This document shows, piece after piece, positions 36,659 to 49,100 of a stretch of DNA of 64,000 nt. The stretch spans positions 123,157,259 through 123,221,258 of the forward strand of contig NC_089582.1 in NCBI RefSeq assembly GCF_019320115.1. Direction: 5' to 3'. Source of the DNA: Miscanthus floridulus. Lineage: Eukaryota > Streptophyta > Magnoliopsida > Poales > Poaceae. The position numbers and the translations under genes are program-made. Below the pieces are notes generated by a model that did not search any database, was not told the origin of the DNA, and saw only the letters and a program-made list of their open reading frames with translations. Within the stretch, counting starts at the first letter, position 1; each line of letters opens with the position of its first letter.

Positions 36659-39600
36659 GTGTATGGTATGTTTATAGTTAATGGCAACACTGCATCAGTT
36701 CTATTTGACTCTAGAGCAACTTGTTCTTACATATCATCCAAGTTTGCACGAGAGCATGACCTGCCTGTAACCCCATGTGAAAAGCCTAACATCATCGGTT
36801 CACCTCTAGGAGGCCTAAAGTGCACCCACATCTGTAAGAGAGTGAGTCTTACCATTGAGGGTCTTATCTTTAAAGCCGACCTAACCCTGTTACCTTCCAC
36901 AAACCTAGATGTCATCTTAGGTATGGATTGGTTAACCATTCACTGAGGTACCATATCATGTTCCCCTAGATACGTCCAAGTGACCCACCCATCAGGACAA
37001 GTTATTAGATGTGAGCCCCAGTCCAGAAAGTCCACTTCTATCCTATGTGCCCTTAAAGCGAGTTTAGAATCACAAAAAGAGGAGAAGATAGTTCATGATG
37101 TGCCTATGGTCAGAGACTATCCCGATGTATTCCCTAAAGAATTACCGGGTATGCCACCAGACCATGATGTAGAGTTCATCATTGATCTTTTGCTGGGAAC
37201 AGGACCCATTGCCAAGAGACCCTATCGCATGTTAGTTGATGAACTGGCCGAGCTCAAGAAACAGCTTGATGAGCTCATCTCGAAGGGATATATCAGACCC
37301 AGTGCTTCACCCTAGGGATCCCCTATTCTGTTTGTTAAGAAGAAGGATGGCTCAATGAGAATGTGCATTGATTATCGGAACTTGAACACAGTCACCATCA
37401 AGAACAAGTACCCTCTACCAAGGATTGATGATTTGCTTGATCAGCTTTGAGGTACCAAGTATTTCTCCAAGATTGATCTCAGATCTGGCTATCATCAGAT
37501 GAAGATTCGAGAGAGTGACATCCCGAAGACAACTTTCGTGACTAGGTATGGACAGTTTGAGTTCACCGTGGTGTCCTTTGGACTCACAAATGCTCTAGCA
37601 TACTTCATGAACATGATAAATAAGGTTTTCATGAAAGAACTAGATAAGTTCGTGGTAGTATTCATTGATGACATCCTTGTCTATTCACCCACCGCCGAAG
37701 AACACGAACATCATCTGAGAACTGTGCTTAAGAAACTAGCCCAACATTAGCTCTACGCAAAGTTTAGCAAGTGCGAATTTTGGCTACAGGAAGTTGCCTT
37801 CCTAGGCCATGTACTATCAGCTGAAGGTGTCGCGGTTGACCTGGCCAAAATTGAAGCTGTGAAAGAGTGGGATCAGCCCCATAATGTGACAGAAGTCAGA
37901 AGCTTCTTGGGATTGGCTGGATCTTATCGCTGATTCATTGAGAACTTCTCCAAGATAGCCCGTCCAATGACCAACCTTCTGAAGAAGACTAAGGAGTTTG
38001 AATGGACGCCCGAGTGCGAACAAAGCTCTAGAAATTGAAATAGAAGCTTACCACAACTCCTGTGCTAGCATTGCCTGATATCAGCAAAGATTTCATGGTC
38101 TATTGTGATGCATCCCATCAAGGACTTGGTTGTGTATTGATGCAAGGTGGGAGAGTGATAGCATATGCTTCCCGACAGTTGAAAGAACACGAGAACCGTT
38201 ACCTAACCCATGATCTTGAGTTAGCAGCAGTTGTGCATGCCTTGAACATCTGGAGACACTACTTGATAGGCAACAAGTGTGATATCTATATGGATCACAA
38301 GAGCTTGAAGTACTTTTTCACTCAGGAAGATCTAAATATGAGGCAACGCCAATGGCTAGAGTTGATCAAGGACTATGACCTAGAAATTCACTATCATCCA
38401 AAAAAGCTAATGTAGTCGTAGATGCTCTCAGTCGCAAGAGATACTATCACACTTTGATCACTAAATCCATACCACCAGAGCTCAAGGAAGAGATTGATGA
38501 TTTCCAACTTGAGATACTACCGCATGGCTTGTTAAATGAGCTCAGCATATAGTATAATCTCATAGATCGCATCCGTCAAGCTCAGAAGAGTTGCAAAGAG
38601 ATCGAATATCTCCGTGGTCTGAAGAAACTAGGCTACAAGACCAACCACTAGGAAGATGAACAAGGAACCATTTGGTTCAAGGACAGAATTTGTGTCCCTT
38701 CTGATCCAGCACTACGAGAGGAAATTCTGTCTAAAGCACATAATTCCAAGTACTGTATTCACCCTGGAAATTCAAAGATGTATTAAGACTTGAAGAAACA
38801 CTTTTGGTGGAAAGGCATGAAGACAGACATTGCAGGACATGTGGCATGATGTGACACCTGTAATAGAGTCAAGGCTGAACATCAAAGGCCTGCAGGATTG
38901 CTAAAGCCTCTTGACGTTCCCGAGTGGAAATGGGAGAGCATATCCATGGATTTCATAGTTGGATTGCCCCGTTCATAGAAAGGCAATGATTCCATCTAGG
39001 TGATTGTTGATCGTTTGACCAAGATCGCTCACTTTGTACCAGTTAAGACCAAGATCGATGCCAAAAAATTAGCAGATCTATATGTTGAGCATATTCTCAG
39101 ACTACATGGAGCTCCCTCTAGTATTGTATCTGATCGTGGTCCTCAATTTGTGTCCCGATTCTAGGAAGCCCTGCACAAGTCCATTGGAACCAAACTTGAT
39201 TTCAGTACCGCTTACCACCCACAGACAGATGGACAAACTAAACGAGTAAATCAGATTTTAGAAGACATGCTTCGCGCTAGTGTACTGAATTATAGCTCTT
39301 ATTGGGAGAAATACCTACCCTATGCAGAGTTCTCTTACAACAACAGCTACCAAGCCAGTATTAAGATGTCGCCATTTGAAGCTCTGTATGGTAGACCTTA
39401 TAAGACACCTTTGATGTGGTCCCAACCGGGAGAAAGATCATTCTTTGACTCCACCAAGATTCAAGATGGCGAAGGAGTTGCTCAAGTGAAGGAGAACTTG
39501 AGGATTGCTCAAAGTCGATACAAGAGCTATGCTGATAAAAGAAGAAGAGAACTTGAGTTTAATGTGGGAGATTTTGTCTATCTCAAGGTATCCCCGCTAT

Positions 39601-39996
39601 GTGGAACTACCAGATTCCATGTGAAAGGAAAGCTCGCCCCTAGATTTGTTGGGCCATACAAGATCCGCAAGAGGATTGGAAAACTCGCTTACAAACTTGA
39701 ACTACCTGAGGAATTAGTGGGTGTACATCCCGTATTCCATGTCTCACAGCTACGCAAGTGTTTGAGAGTGCCCGATGAAGTAGTTCCAACTGATACACTT
39801 GACATTCAAGATATGCTTGAGTATAAAGAACATCCTATCAGAATTCTGGGGAGACACCAAGGAGACCCGAAGCAAAACTATTCCTATGTGCAAGATCCAA
39901 TGGAGCAATCACACTGAGAGAGAAGCAACATGGGAAAAAGAGTCTGACCTCCGGCTACAATATCCTTATCTCTTCGAAGAGTATGTTACGCTTTAA
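36659..39996 (+). pseudogene. Gypsy Pol of element B, copy 2
   Basis: Same domains as copy 1 but with fewer frameshifts: the integrase C-terminal part is one open frame, 39267-39917 (216 codons), and the chromodomain-like tail reads through to the stop at 39996. Protease is at 36659-36946 (DSR for DSG), the RT core with FIDD at about 37499-37750, RNase H at 38062-38415. The integrase Glu-to-Lys change is at 39240-39242. A frameshift before RNase H (near 38020) and one inside the tail, both present in the two copies, are true mutations of the element. This copy is the better source for analysis. Confidence 0.85.
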
Positions 39997-40030
39997 TCTC
40001 GGGGACGAGATTCTATTAAGGGGGTAGGAC

Positions 40031-43000
40031 TGTAACAACCCAAAATCCACACACCAAAAATCACAACTACAAATTTTTTTGTTGTTAACCCTATGTGATG
40101 TTGAGTGACACATGTAGAAGCCGAACCCTAGTTCTAGATTAGATGTGACCCAACTAGGTTAAGATCATAAGCATAGCTTGGTTTTATGCCACATGAGTAA
40201 TTAAATTCCTAAATAAATAAATCATGCATGCATCCTTAATTCCACTTGTGATTTGGATTCTTTTGCCTTATGTGATGTTTAACTAACTTACTTAATATTT
40301 ATGATAAACCCTAATATATGGGATGTATTTTGACCACCAATTGAAACACCTTGTGGGACCCACTACATAACTCGTAGCTCAAGTTTAAACTCTAACTAAA
40401 TTTGAATCGAAGCAAAAGAAATATAAGAGAAAGGAAAAGGAGGGAGGCAGCAGCTTAGCCCAGCCTGCCTCGACCGGCCCAGTTAGCCCAGCCAAGCCTC
40501 GCCTGCCCTTTCACGCGTGCAGCCGCTGACAAACTGGACCCGCTCGTCAGCCATCACGCACCACACGCCACCGCATTAGGACAAGCTAACAAACCGGACC
40601 CCATGCGTCAGCCACCCCAGCAATAGGATCATCTTCCTCCCCACGCCGACCTCTTCCTCGACTGGGGGCCGACCACTGTGGCAGGTGTGGGCCAGGGCGT
40701 CACGCAAGAAGCATGACCTTGTTTCCCCTTACGCCGCGCCTATGCTACCGCACACGGGCCGTCGGATGCGCCACATGCATCACCACCGCTCGATCACCGT
40801 TCGCCATTGGAGCCCTTGGAGCTCGGCTATAAAAGCCAATGCTCGCGAGCCCTAACCCTCAGCCCATTTGCCGCCGCCGCTGGTGGCACAGCACCACACC
40901 GCATCAAGCTGAGAGAGAGGGAAGAGGAAGAAGCAAGGAGGAGGAAGGAAGCCGCTGCGGAACCGGACCTCACCGGAGCCAGGAGCGCCACCCCGATCGG
41001 CTACAGTGACGTAGCTGCTTGGCACGGCACTGCATCGCCTCATCATGGCCTCGCCTTGCCACTACACCGCCATCCTACCGCCATGAGCCCTACGGTGAGC
41101 CATGTCGTTCATCGCTCGCCGTGCTAGCCGTACTCACCATGAATGCCACCGTGTCCCTGCACTTGGGAAACGTAGAGGCAGAGCATTCCTGCTCCTGGAC
41201 ATGCTGCACACGCACCACATGAGCACTAGCCCAAGGCCTGACCTCACCGACCCCTAGTAGCTCGGGAACACCGGCACAACCACACCTAGCCTCTCGGACG
41301 CCATGAATGGACCATGTCGGAGCACGAGCTCTTGCTCTGGCTTAGCCAACCGGTAGCATAGAAGGACCACCACGACCCTCTTGTTGAGCCAAACGGAAAC
41401 ACAAAGCAAAGGGAAGAAAGGGGGTGACGTTGAGCCCTCTGCTCGGGAACGCCAGCGCCGAGCGCTCTGCTTATGCCATGCAAACGCATCGCACGTGCTC
41501 ACCATGGCCAGAGCACAACCATGGCGAGACCACTGCGTCTTCTATGTCATAGTAAAGGCAATGTTGACACCCTGACTGGCTTTGCCATGATGAGACCACC
41601 GCATCTTCTACATCGCAGTAAAGGCGACATTGACACCCTGACTGGCTTTGCCAGGACGAGAGACACACCGCGCCCATCTTAGCCGAGGAAGAAGCCCACC
41701 GGAGCCCTGCGTTGCCGCATCGCACCTCGTCGGAGCGCCACCACCTCTGTTTTACCCCCACCACCATGGCCGGAGCCACTGGGAGCACTAGGAGCTCCTT
41801 CAACACACCCACCATGGCTGTAGAAGCACCGTGGAGCTCACACGCTCCTCCAATTGGGCTCTCGCTACCACTGCAGCCCTGTCCAAGCACGCCGACGAAC
41901 CCATGCCGCCGTTCACCATGGCCGGGACCCTAGGAAGCCCAGCCACCACCTTGACCCCACCGCTACACTCGCCGAGGCTTGGCGACACTTTTGCCTACCT
42001 TAATTGAACACCAGCGCCACGGGTAAGGCTCGCCGGTGACCTCACCACCGGCGGGAGCCCCGTCGGGGAAGAGTAGGGGATTTTTCCCTTGTCGACCACA
42101 TCGACCACGTCCCGAGCAGCTCCACCGAGCTCCGACCATGACCACATCGTGCACGTGAACCAAACCCTAGAAAGGAGTAAGTGGACCAAGTCCTTCATAG
42201 ACTAGCTCTACGGTCTATGGATCAACGCAGGCGGGTTCACCATGAACCGCGCCTCACCTATCTGACACTGTTTGACCCTAGACCCACCTGTCAGCTGCAG
42301 TTTAGCTCAGATGGCGCCATGCTGACGTCATGCCGATGATGAGACCATGCCAGCATCGGGGACTTCGGCAATCTCTCCGACCATGACGGCGACCACTCCG
42401 ACCACCTCAGCAAGCTCTCCGACCACCCTCCCGTGATCTCTCCGACTACCTAGGCAACCTCTCTGACCACCTAGGCAACCTCTCCAACCACCACGGCAAC
42501 CTTTCCGACCACTTCAGTGATCTCTCCGACCACCACACCAGCTGTATCCCTACATGCCACATGAACCAGTCACAGTGTGACACGTGTCAGCCCTGAATTA
42601 ATCAGCCTTAATTTAATCTTCGGAAATACATAACTAATTCATACGACCTCAGAAAAATACAAGACCAGGACCAAAATTCATCTAAAATCAAGCTCTACGC
42701 AATGAACCCATGTTTGAGTGCATTTGGCTCTTTTGAATTTTCATTGCTTCTTTGTGCTATTCTATAGACGTCGCTAACGCGACTATAATGCGATCGTTTG
42801 CAGACTCGGAGGAGAACCAAACAAACGAGGATCGTGAGTACCGTGAGGAGTATGGAGACGACTACACTGAAGGTGCCACATCCCACCCAACCTCGTAGCA
42901 CCTATTACGCATGGCTAATATAGAACTGCTATTGCTTTACTTTCCTATTATAATCATACTGTGATAGGATTTGCATGGTAGTATGCTTACTTGATGGCCT

Positions 43001-44312
43001 CTACCTTGACACAACCTTACCCCTGCATACCCTGCCATTAGGCTAGACCAAGTTGGAGTATAAGACGAGCCTGGGGCAAGTCTTGCCATAGGGTGCTACC
43101 TGGGCACCCCTAGAATGGATACCTATGGTGAGTAAATAGTATATGAGGTGGTCCTGGGTATGAACCTATGATGGGAGGAGCCCGAGATGGAGGTGCTGTG
43201 GTGGCACGATAAATGGAAACCCTGATGGAGACATTCTAGCTTGGTCATCCCTAAGGACTTACTAGTACTCAGATTCACCGGAAAGCCTTACGTACCACTC
43301 GCCCTATATGGTGCGGGACGTCCGGACTACTTGGTAGGATATTGCCACTACTGCTAGGTTGATAGCGGACAGTGTAAGGAGGTACGGGCCATGGAGGATT
43401 TCCCCCACACCCTTCTGAGACTTCATGGAGACCTTGTGGACCCGGCTCATGACTCACAGTTTCAGCCATCCCAGACTGGACTTGGGGTGTACCAGGCTAA
43501 CAAGCGGCCGGAATCAGCTCAGTTGACGATGGTCAGTGAAGAAGGTAGATCTTGTGGTTATGTAAAACCTCTGTAGAGTGTATGGTTGATCGATCAATAC
43601 ATGTGCCGACTGGTCGGCTATGAACCTTTCCTGGGTTTCGCTTAAACTAGATAGTGAGATGAGTCCTTCTCTTCTTCCCCGTGAGAGAGTGTCGGTCGTA
43701 GCTAGGGGCTACGGGCCTTGAGACAGTGCTGAGAGGGAGTTGGCCTGTCGACTGAGCGATGGTATGGTAGTGATGTGGTGATGGTGTGGAGATGGTGGTA
43801 TATCGATCTCTGGATCAAAACCTGACTCTAGATGGGAATGGGATGGAATGTGAGTGGGAATGGTGTTAAAACTTTACCAACTATTATTACACACTTGATA
43901 TGCTAATACATAGAAAACCCCAGCTTTATAGGTTCCTTTTGATTATACCCAACTTGCATCCAATTTCCACAAAGCGATGCTCATAAGGTGGGAGTGGCCA
44001 GTATAAATCGTACTGATAAATTTTGGCACACATGTTCTGCTGAGGAGTATAGCTCCGAGGAGTTTGACGGTTGAGGGGTTCGTTTCTACACTTGAGTTTG
44101 GCGATCTTATCTTCAAGCTGTTCTGAATGAATGCTACTTTTGATTCCGCCAATGCGACGATGTAATAAAATATGTAATTCCGTACTATTTGTACACTGAT
44201 ATTATCGTTGTATGGATGTGGTATTCGACTGGAATTTGGGTAATATGATTTACATCGGTCATATTACACTTCGACTCTGTGGATTTCCCTTCGCGGAAAT
44301 CGGGTCGCTTCA
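40031..44312 (+). repeat. Complete 3' LTR of element B (4282 bp)
   Basis: It starts TGTAACAACCC after the polypurine tract (40016-40030) and ends CGCTTCA before GATGG. Against the 5' LTR it shows numerous substitutions, a 135-bp deletion and about 340 bp not found in the 5' LTR. Element B therefore inserted long before the near-identical 20-kb repeat arose. Confidence 0.9.
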
Positions 44313-44317
44313 GATGG
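44313..44317. other. Target-site duplication GATGG of element B (right)
   Basis: Matches the five bases before the 5' LTRs (9373-9377, 29536-29540). Confidence 0.85.
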
Positions 44318-44479
44318 AGTCAAACATCTTCAGCAAATCCATGATTGGGTTCAAAATGAAATTTATCTCTCTTAGACAAAAGAAATATGATCTACTACTA
44401 CTCGAAGGTAATTGGAATTTTTTTATGGCTCAACTCTTGAAGTACCAGCTGTAGTATCAGAACTTATACATCAACTTTA

Positions 44480-45450
44480 TACCAGCCGTGCGTCATGCCT
44501 GACCAAGGGCCTAGGCATGGCCTGCTGGGCCGTTTTTCGGGCTGGGCCGGCCCAAGAAGGCACGACCTGCCAAGCGTGCTAGGCTGGCCTGAGGCCCACA
44601 GAGAGAGGGAAGGGGAGAGCAGGAGGCAAGGGCAGCCACGGGGAGCGGCGGTCGCCGCCGACGCGCTAGCCCTGGAGGCTGGATGTGGGGCCAAACGGGG
44701 AGGTAAGGAGGCGGCGGTTGCTGGCGTGCTTGAATCCGCCCATCGTTGTTCAAATCTGGCTGCGGATGTCGTGTGGCGCACGAGGGAGACGCCGCCGCAC
44801 GTGAGGAAGGCGGAAGAGGCGCACGGGAAGCGGTGACGGCTGCCGGCGCGCTCGCCCTGGTGGGGAGGGGGCTGCGCGGGCGGAGGGGAGGCAGCTAGGG
44901 CGCTTGACGTCGGATCCGTCAGGGTGAGCGGAGAAGGGAGCAGGGCGGAGCTCGGGGTCGGCGTCCCCTAGGTCGGCACGCTTGCTCCCGAGGAAGCCAC
45001 TGCGGTCGAGGTCGATTCCCCCACAGGTGGCGGCGCTTCTAGGTGCGCTCGCGCGGCGATGAGGAGCCCCCCATGGGTGGCTGTGCTTCCAGCCTTCCAG
45101 GGCGCGGCCGTAGCGAGGTGGCGAGCAGGTGGGAAACAAGTCCGTGACTCTGAGTGCGGCGCGGGTACGGGGACGGGGCTACGCCTGTGTGTTGGGAGGG
45201 GGGGATTTAGGGTTAGGGCGATGGGCCTTTTTTAGCAGGCCATGGCTTGCATCGGGCCGTTGTCGGGCCGGCTAACTCAGGCCGAGCCGTGCCATGCCAG
45301 CCCATGGGCCTGAGCAGCGGCCCAGGCACGACCTGCTGCCTCGGGCTGGGCCAGCCCGAGCCCACATGTCACCGGGCCGTGCCGTGCTCGTGTCGGGCTA
45401 AAAAAGCGGGCTTCGTGCCGTGCCATCGTGCCTCGGGCTGTATGGCCAAG
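44480..45450. mobile_element. GC-rich transposon-like block upstream of GRIP
   Basis: Two GC-rich flanks (about 44480-44600 and 45235-45445) are packed with variants of GGCACGACCTGC, CGGGCTGGGCC and GGGCCGTGCC. They enclose about 600 bp of very GC-rich sequence with long but unconvincing frames on both strands. Such subterminal arrays are typical of non-autonomous hAT or Mutator-like elements in grasses. I could not define terminal inverted repeats or a target duplication, so ends and class are uncertain. The remaining 160 bp on the left (44318-44479) show nothing recognisable. Confidence 0.45.
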
Positions 45451-45587
45451 TATAACCACACACATATACTCACACATATCTCCTAGTGCATAAATTAGAC
45501 ATAGGCCTATGTGAAGATACTGCACGTGGCTAAGAGGTATCGGATGAGGAGTTGAGCTCGGGATTCACCTCCGTTCCCCCGGTTGTA

Positions 45588-45820
45588 AGAGCGTGTTTAG
45601 TTCCCAAAATTTTTTGGGTTTGGCTACTGTTTGGCTACTGTAGCACTTCGTTTGTATTTGGTAATTAGTATCTAATTATGGACTAATTAGGTTCAAAAGT
45701 TTCGTCTCGTGATTTCTCACCCAACTGTGCAATTAGTTTTTTTTCGTCTATATTTAGTACTCCATACATGTACCGCAAGATTCGATGTGACACTTTACGG
45801 CGAAAATTTTTGAAACTAAA
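45588..45820. mobile_element. Decayed MITE in the GRIP 5' flank
   Basis: The left end is GAGCGTGTTTAGTTCCCAAAA; the right end has AAAATTTTTGAAACTAAA, an imperfect inverse that has lost its outer bases. The interior (GTAGCACTTCGTTTGTATTT, CAATTAGTTTTTTTTCGTC) is that of a very common grass MITE. No clear target duplication remains. It ends only 300 bp before the GRIP start codon. Confidence 0.65.
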
Positions 45821-46120
45821 AATCTGTAACCGTTAACGCTACTGCCACTAACACAGTACCGCTTGATCGTAGGGCCCACCTGTCAGCTACAGGTGGCTCG
45901 GCCTGGATCCAGCTCGTCACCCCCTTCTCCTTGCCACCGACGGGCGACGGCGACCGCCCCCCACTCCTCTCCTCCCCGTCCGCCTTCACTGAGGTCACCT
46001 GAGATCCGGGTTTCCTTCTCCTTGTAAACCATAATCTCACCACACCTCGCGCCCAATCGGACGCAAACACTCCTGGTCCAATCCCCTCGAGCGGAGCAGA
46101 TTTGGATCCGGCTCGGCGAG
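45821..46120 (+). promoter_or_regulatory. Proximal promoter and 5' UTR of GRIP
   Basis: GGGCCCAC at 45872-45879 matches the site II (TCP-binding) element common in TATA-less promoters of broadly expressed grass genes. It is followed by C/T-rich sequence typical of a 5' UTR and then CGGCGAGATGG around the start codon, a good plant start context. I see no TATA box. The transcription start cannot be placed exactly. Confidence 0.5.
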
Positions 46121-49100
46121 ATGGATCCCGAGGACACCACCCCGCCGGCGCCGAGCCAAGGGGATGCGGAGACAACTCCGCCGCCGGTGCTGGAAGTGGC
46201 GGCGGGGGAAGACAGCCTAGCTAGCGGGGGCGAGGAGACCGAGCGGGCCCACGAGGAGAAAGAGGAGCTCGCGCTGGAGGTCATGGAGCTCGGCCTCCAG
46301 AACGAGTACCTTAGGTCCCAGATTACCGGGGCCCGGCCGGTGGGTGACGCGGACGACGGACCGGAGCTCGCTAGGGGCTTGAAGGAGCAGGTGGAGAGGC
46401 TGAGCAGGGAGGTGCAGGAGCAGCGGCTGACGCGGGAGGCCACGGAGAAGGCCCTGGAGCACGTCAACGTGGCCTACGCCGAGACCGACGGCAAGGTGCA
46501 GGAGCTCACCACCAAGCTCGCACAAGGTTAGCCGCCATTGCTCCTTAGGCTCCGAAGATGAATTGTACTTTTGCTGAGCTTATTGTTATGTTTTGTCCCT
46601 ACTTTCCTTGCTAGTTTGCCACATTGTGAGTAAGAACCTGTCCTTGCGTGTTGTCAGTGAAAAGCTGAAAACCCAACCAACAACTGAACTTTTCCCTGCA
46701 CTTATCAGCAAGGGCGCAGCTTCATTACGTTGAATTATCCATCATGATTGTAGGCAGTGGATTTGCTATTTGAACTTGTCTGTTATTCCATATTATTGGA
46801 ATAACTTTTCTTACTAATGTATGCTTGGGATTATGAAGTACAGGCTGTTAACATATCCACACCAATTACAATGGCTAGAGGATTGTTGGTTTTAGAAAAT
46901 TGTATTTATCAGAGGAGCGGATCCATTAAGAACTGATGCGCATGAGGTTTCTCATATTAACAACAACAACAACAACAACAACAACAAAGCCTTTTAGTCC
47001 CAAACAAGTTGGGGTAGGCTAGAGTTGAAACCCAACAGAAACAATCAAGGTTCAGGCACGTGAATAGCTGTCTTCCAAGCACTCCTATCTAAGGCTAAGT
47101 CTTTGGGTATATTCCATCCTTTCAAGTCTCCTTTTATTGCCTCTACCCAAGTCAACTTCGGTCTTCCTCTGCCTCTCTTCACGTTACTATCCTGACTTAG
47201 GATTCCACTACGCACCGGTGCATCTGGAGGTCTCCGTTGCACATGTCCAAACCATCTCAACCGGTGTTGGACAAGCTTTTCTTCAATTGGCGCTACCCCT
47301 AATCTCACGTATATTATCGTTCCGAACTCGATCCCTTCTTGTATGCCCGCAAATCCAACGCAACATACGCATTTCCGCGACACTTAGCTGTTGAATATGT
47401 CGTCTTTTCGTAGGCCAACATTCTGCACCATACAACATAGTAGGTCTAATCGCCGTCCTATAAAACTTGCCTTTTAGCTTCTGTGGTACCCTTTTGTCAC
47501 ATAGGACACCAGACGCTTGCCGCCACTTCATCCACCCTGCTTTGATTCTATGGCTAACATCTTCATCAATATCCCCGTCCCTCTGTAGCATTGATCCTAA
47601 ATATTGAAAGGTATCCATCCTAGGCACTACTTGACCTTCCAAACTAACATCTTCCTCCTCCCGAGTAGTAGTGCCGAAGTCACATCTCATATACTCAGTT
47701 TTAGTTCTACTAAGTCTAAAACCTTTGGACTCCAAAGTCTCCCGCCATAACTCCAGTTTCTGATTCACTCCTGTCCGGCTTTCATCAACTAGCACTACAT
47801 CGTCCGCGAAAAGCATACACCAAGGGATGTCCCCTTGTATGTCCCTTGTGACCTCATCCATCACTAAAGCAAACAAATAAGGGCTCAAAGCTGACCCTTG
47901 ATGTAGTCCTATCCTAATCGGAAAGTCATCTGTGTCTCCATCACTTGTTCGAACTCTAGTCACAACATTGTTGTACATGTCCTTAATGAGCCCGACGTAC
48001 TTCGTTGGGACTTTATGTTTGTCCAAAGCCCACCACATAACATTCCTTGGTATTTTATCATAAGCCTTCTCCAAGTCAATAAAAACCATGTGTAGGTCCT
48101 TCTTCTCCCTATACCGCTCCATAACTTGTCTTATTAAGAAAATTGCCTCCATGGTTGACCTTCCGGGCATGAAACCAAATTGGTTCATAGAGACCCGCGT
48201 TATTGCTCTCAAGCGATGCTCGATAACTCTCTCCCATAGCTTCATAGTATGGCTCATCAACTTAATTCCCCGGTAATTTGTACAACTTTGAATATCTCCT
48301 TTATTCTTGTAGATCGGTATCAATATACTTCTCCTCCACTCATCAGGCATCTTGTTCGATCGAAAAATATGGTTGAACAACTTGGTTAACCATACTACAG
48401 CTATGTCCCCGAGGCATCTCCACACCTCGATTGGGATACCATCTGGTCCCATCGCCTTACCTCTTTTCATCCTTTTCAACGCCTCTCTGACCTCAGATTC
48501 TTGGATTCTTCGCACAAAGCGCCTATTGGTGTCATCAAAAGAGTCATCCAACTGAAAGGTTGTGTCCATATTCTCACCATTGAACAATTTGTCAAAATAC
48601 TCTTGCCATCGATGTCGGATCTCATCCTCCTTTACCAAGAGATGCTCCCTTTCATCCTTCATGCACTTAATTTGGTTGAAGTCCCGTGTCTTTCTCTCAC
48701 GAACCCTAGCCATCCTATAAATGTCCTTCTCTTCTTCCTTCGTACTCAAATGTTGGTAAAGATCCTCGTATGCTCTACCCTTTGCCACACTTACAGCTCG
48801 CTTTGCAGTCTTCTTTGCCACCTTGTACTTCTCTATGTTGTCCACACTCCTGTCATGGTACAAGCGTCTATAACATTCTTTCTTCTCCTTAATAGCCCTT
48901 TGGACTTCCTCGTTCCACCACCAAGTATCTTTAGCCTCGCGTCCCCTTCCTTTGGTTACTCCACACACCTCTGAGGCTACCTTCCGAATGTTGGTTGCCA
49001 TCTTGTCCCACATATTGTTTATGTCGTCTTCTTCCTTCCAAGAGCCCTCTTTGATAACCCTTTCCCTAAATACCTCTGACGTCTCTCCTTTCAGTTTCCA

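Larger units (their letters stand above)
23260..43422 (+). repeat. Unit 2 of 20-kb head-to-tail duplication
   Basis: The junction reads GAGACT|CATGCTAGG. GAGACT comes from the LTR of B (43417-43422) and ACTCATGCTAGG from gag of A (3089-3100), so ACT is shared microhomology. Its first kilobase lacks five single bases present in unit 1; after that the units look identical until about 37.8 kb of this unit. Confidence 0.9.
29541..44312 (+). mobile_element. Complete Tekay/Del-type Gypsy element B (14.8 kb)
   Basis: This is the only copy with both full LTRs: 5' LTR 29541-33660 and 3' LTR 40031-44312. The 5-bp duplication GATGG flanks it at 29536-29540 and 44313-44317. PBS, ORF0, gag, pol and PPT follow in the standard order. 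The long LTRs and chromodomain-like tail point to the Tekay clade of chromoviruses. All coding regions are mutated, so it is not autonomous. Confidence 0.9.

Noticed and set aside
44495..45139. Frames of 113 and 129 codons in the GC-rich block upstream of GRIP
   Set aside because: High GC removes stop codons by chance; the frames overlap on both strands and have no domain signal.
45883..46467. 194-codon antisense frame over GRIP exon 1
   Set aside because: It is a shadow of the GC-rich exon; the plus-strand frame joins in phase with twenty further exons.
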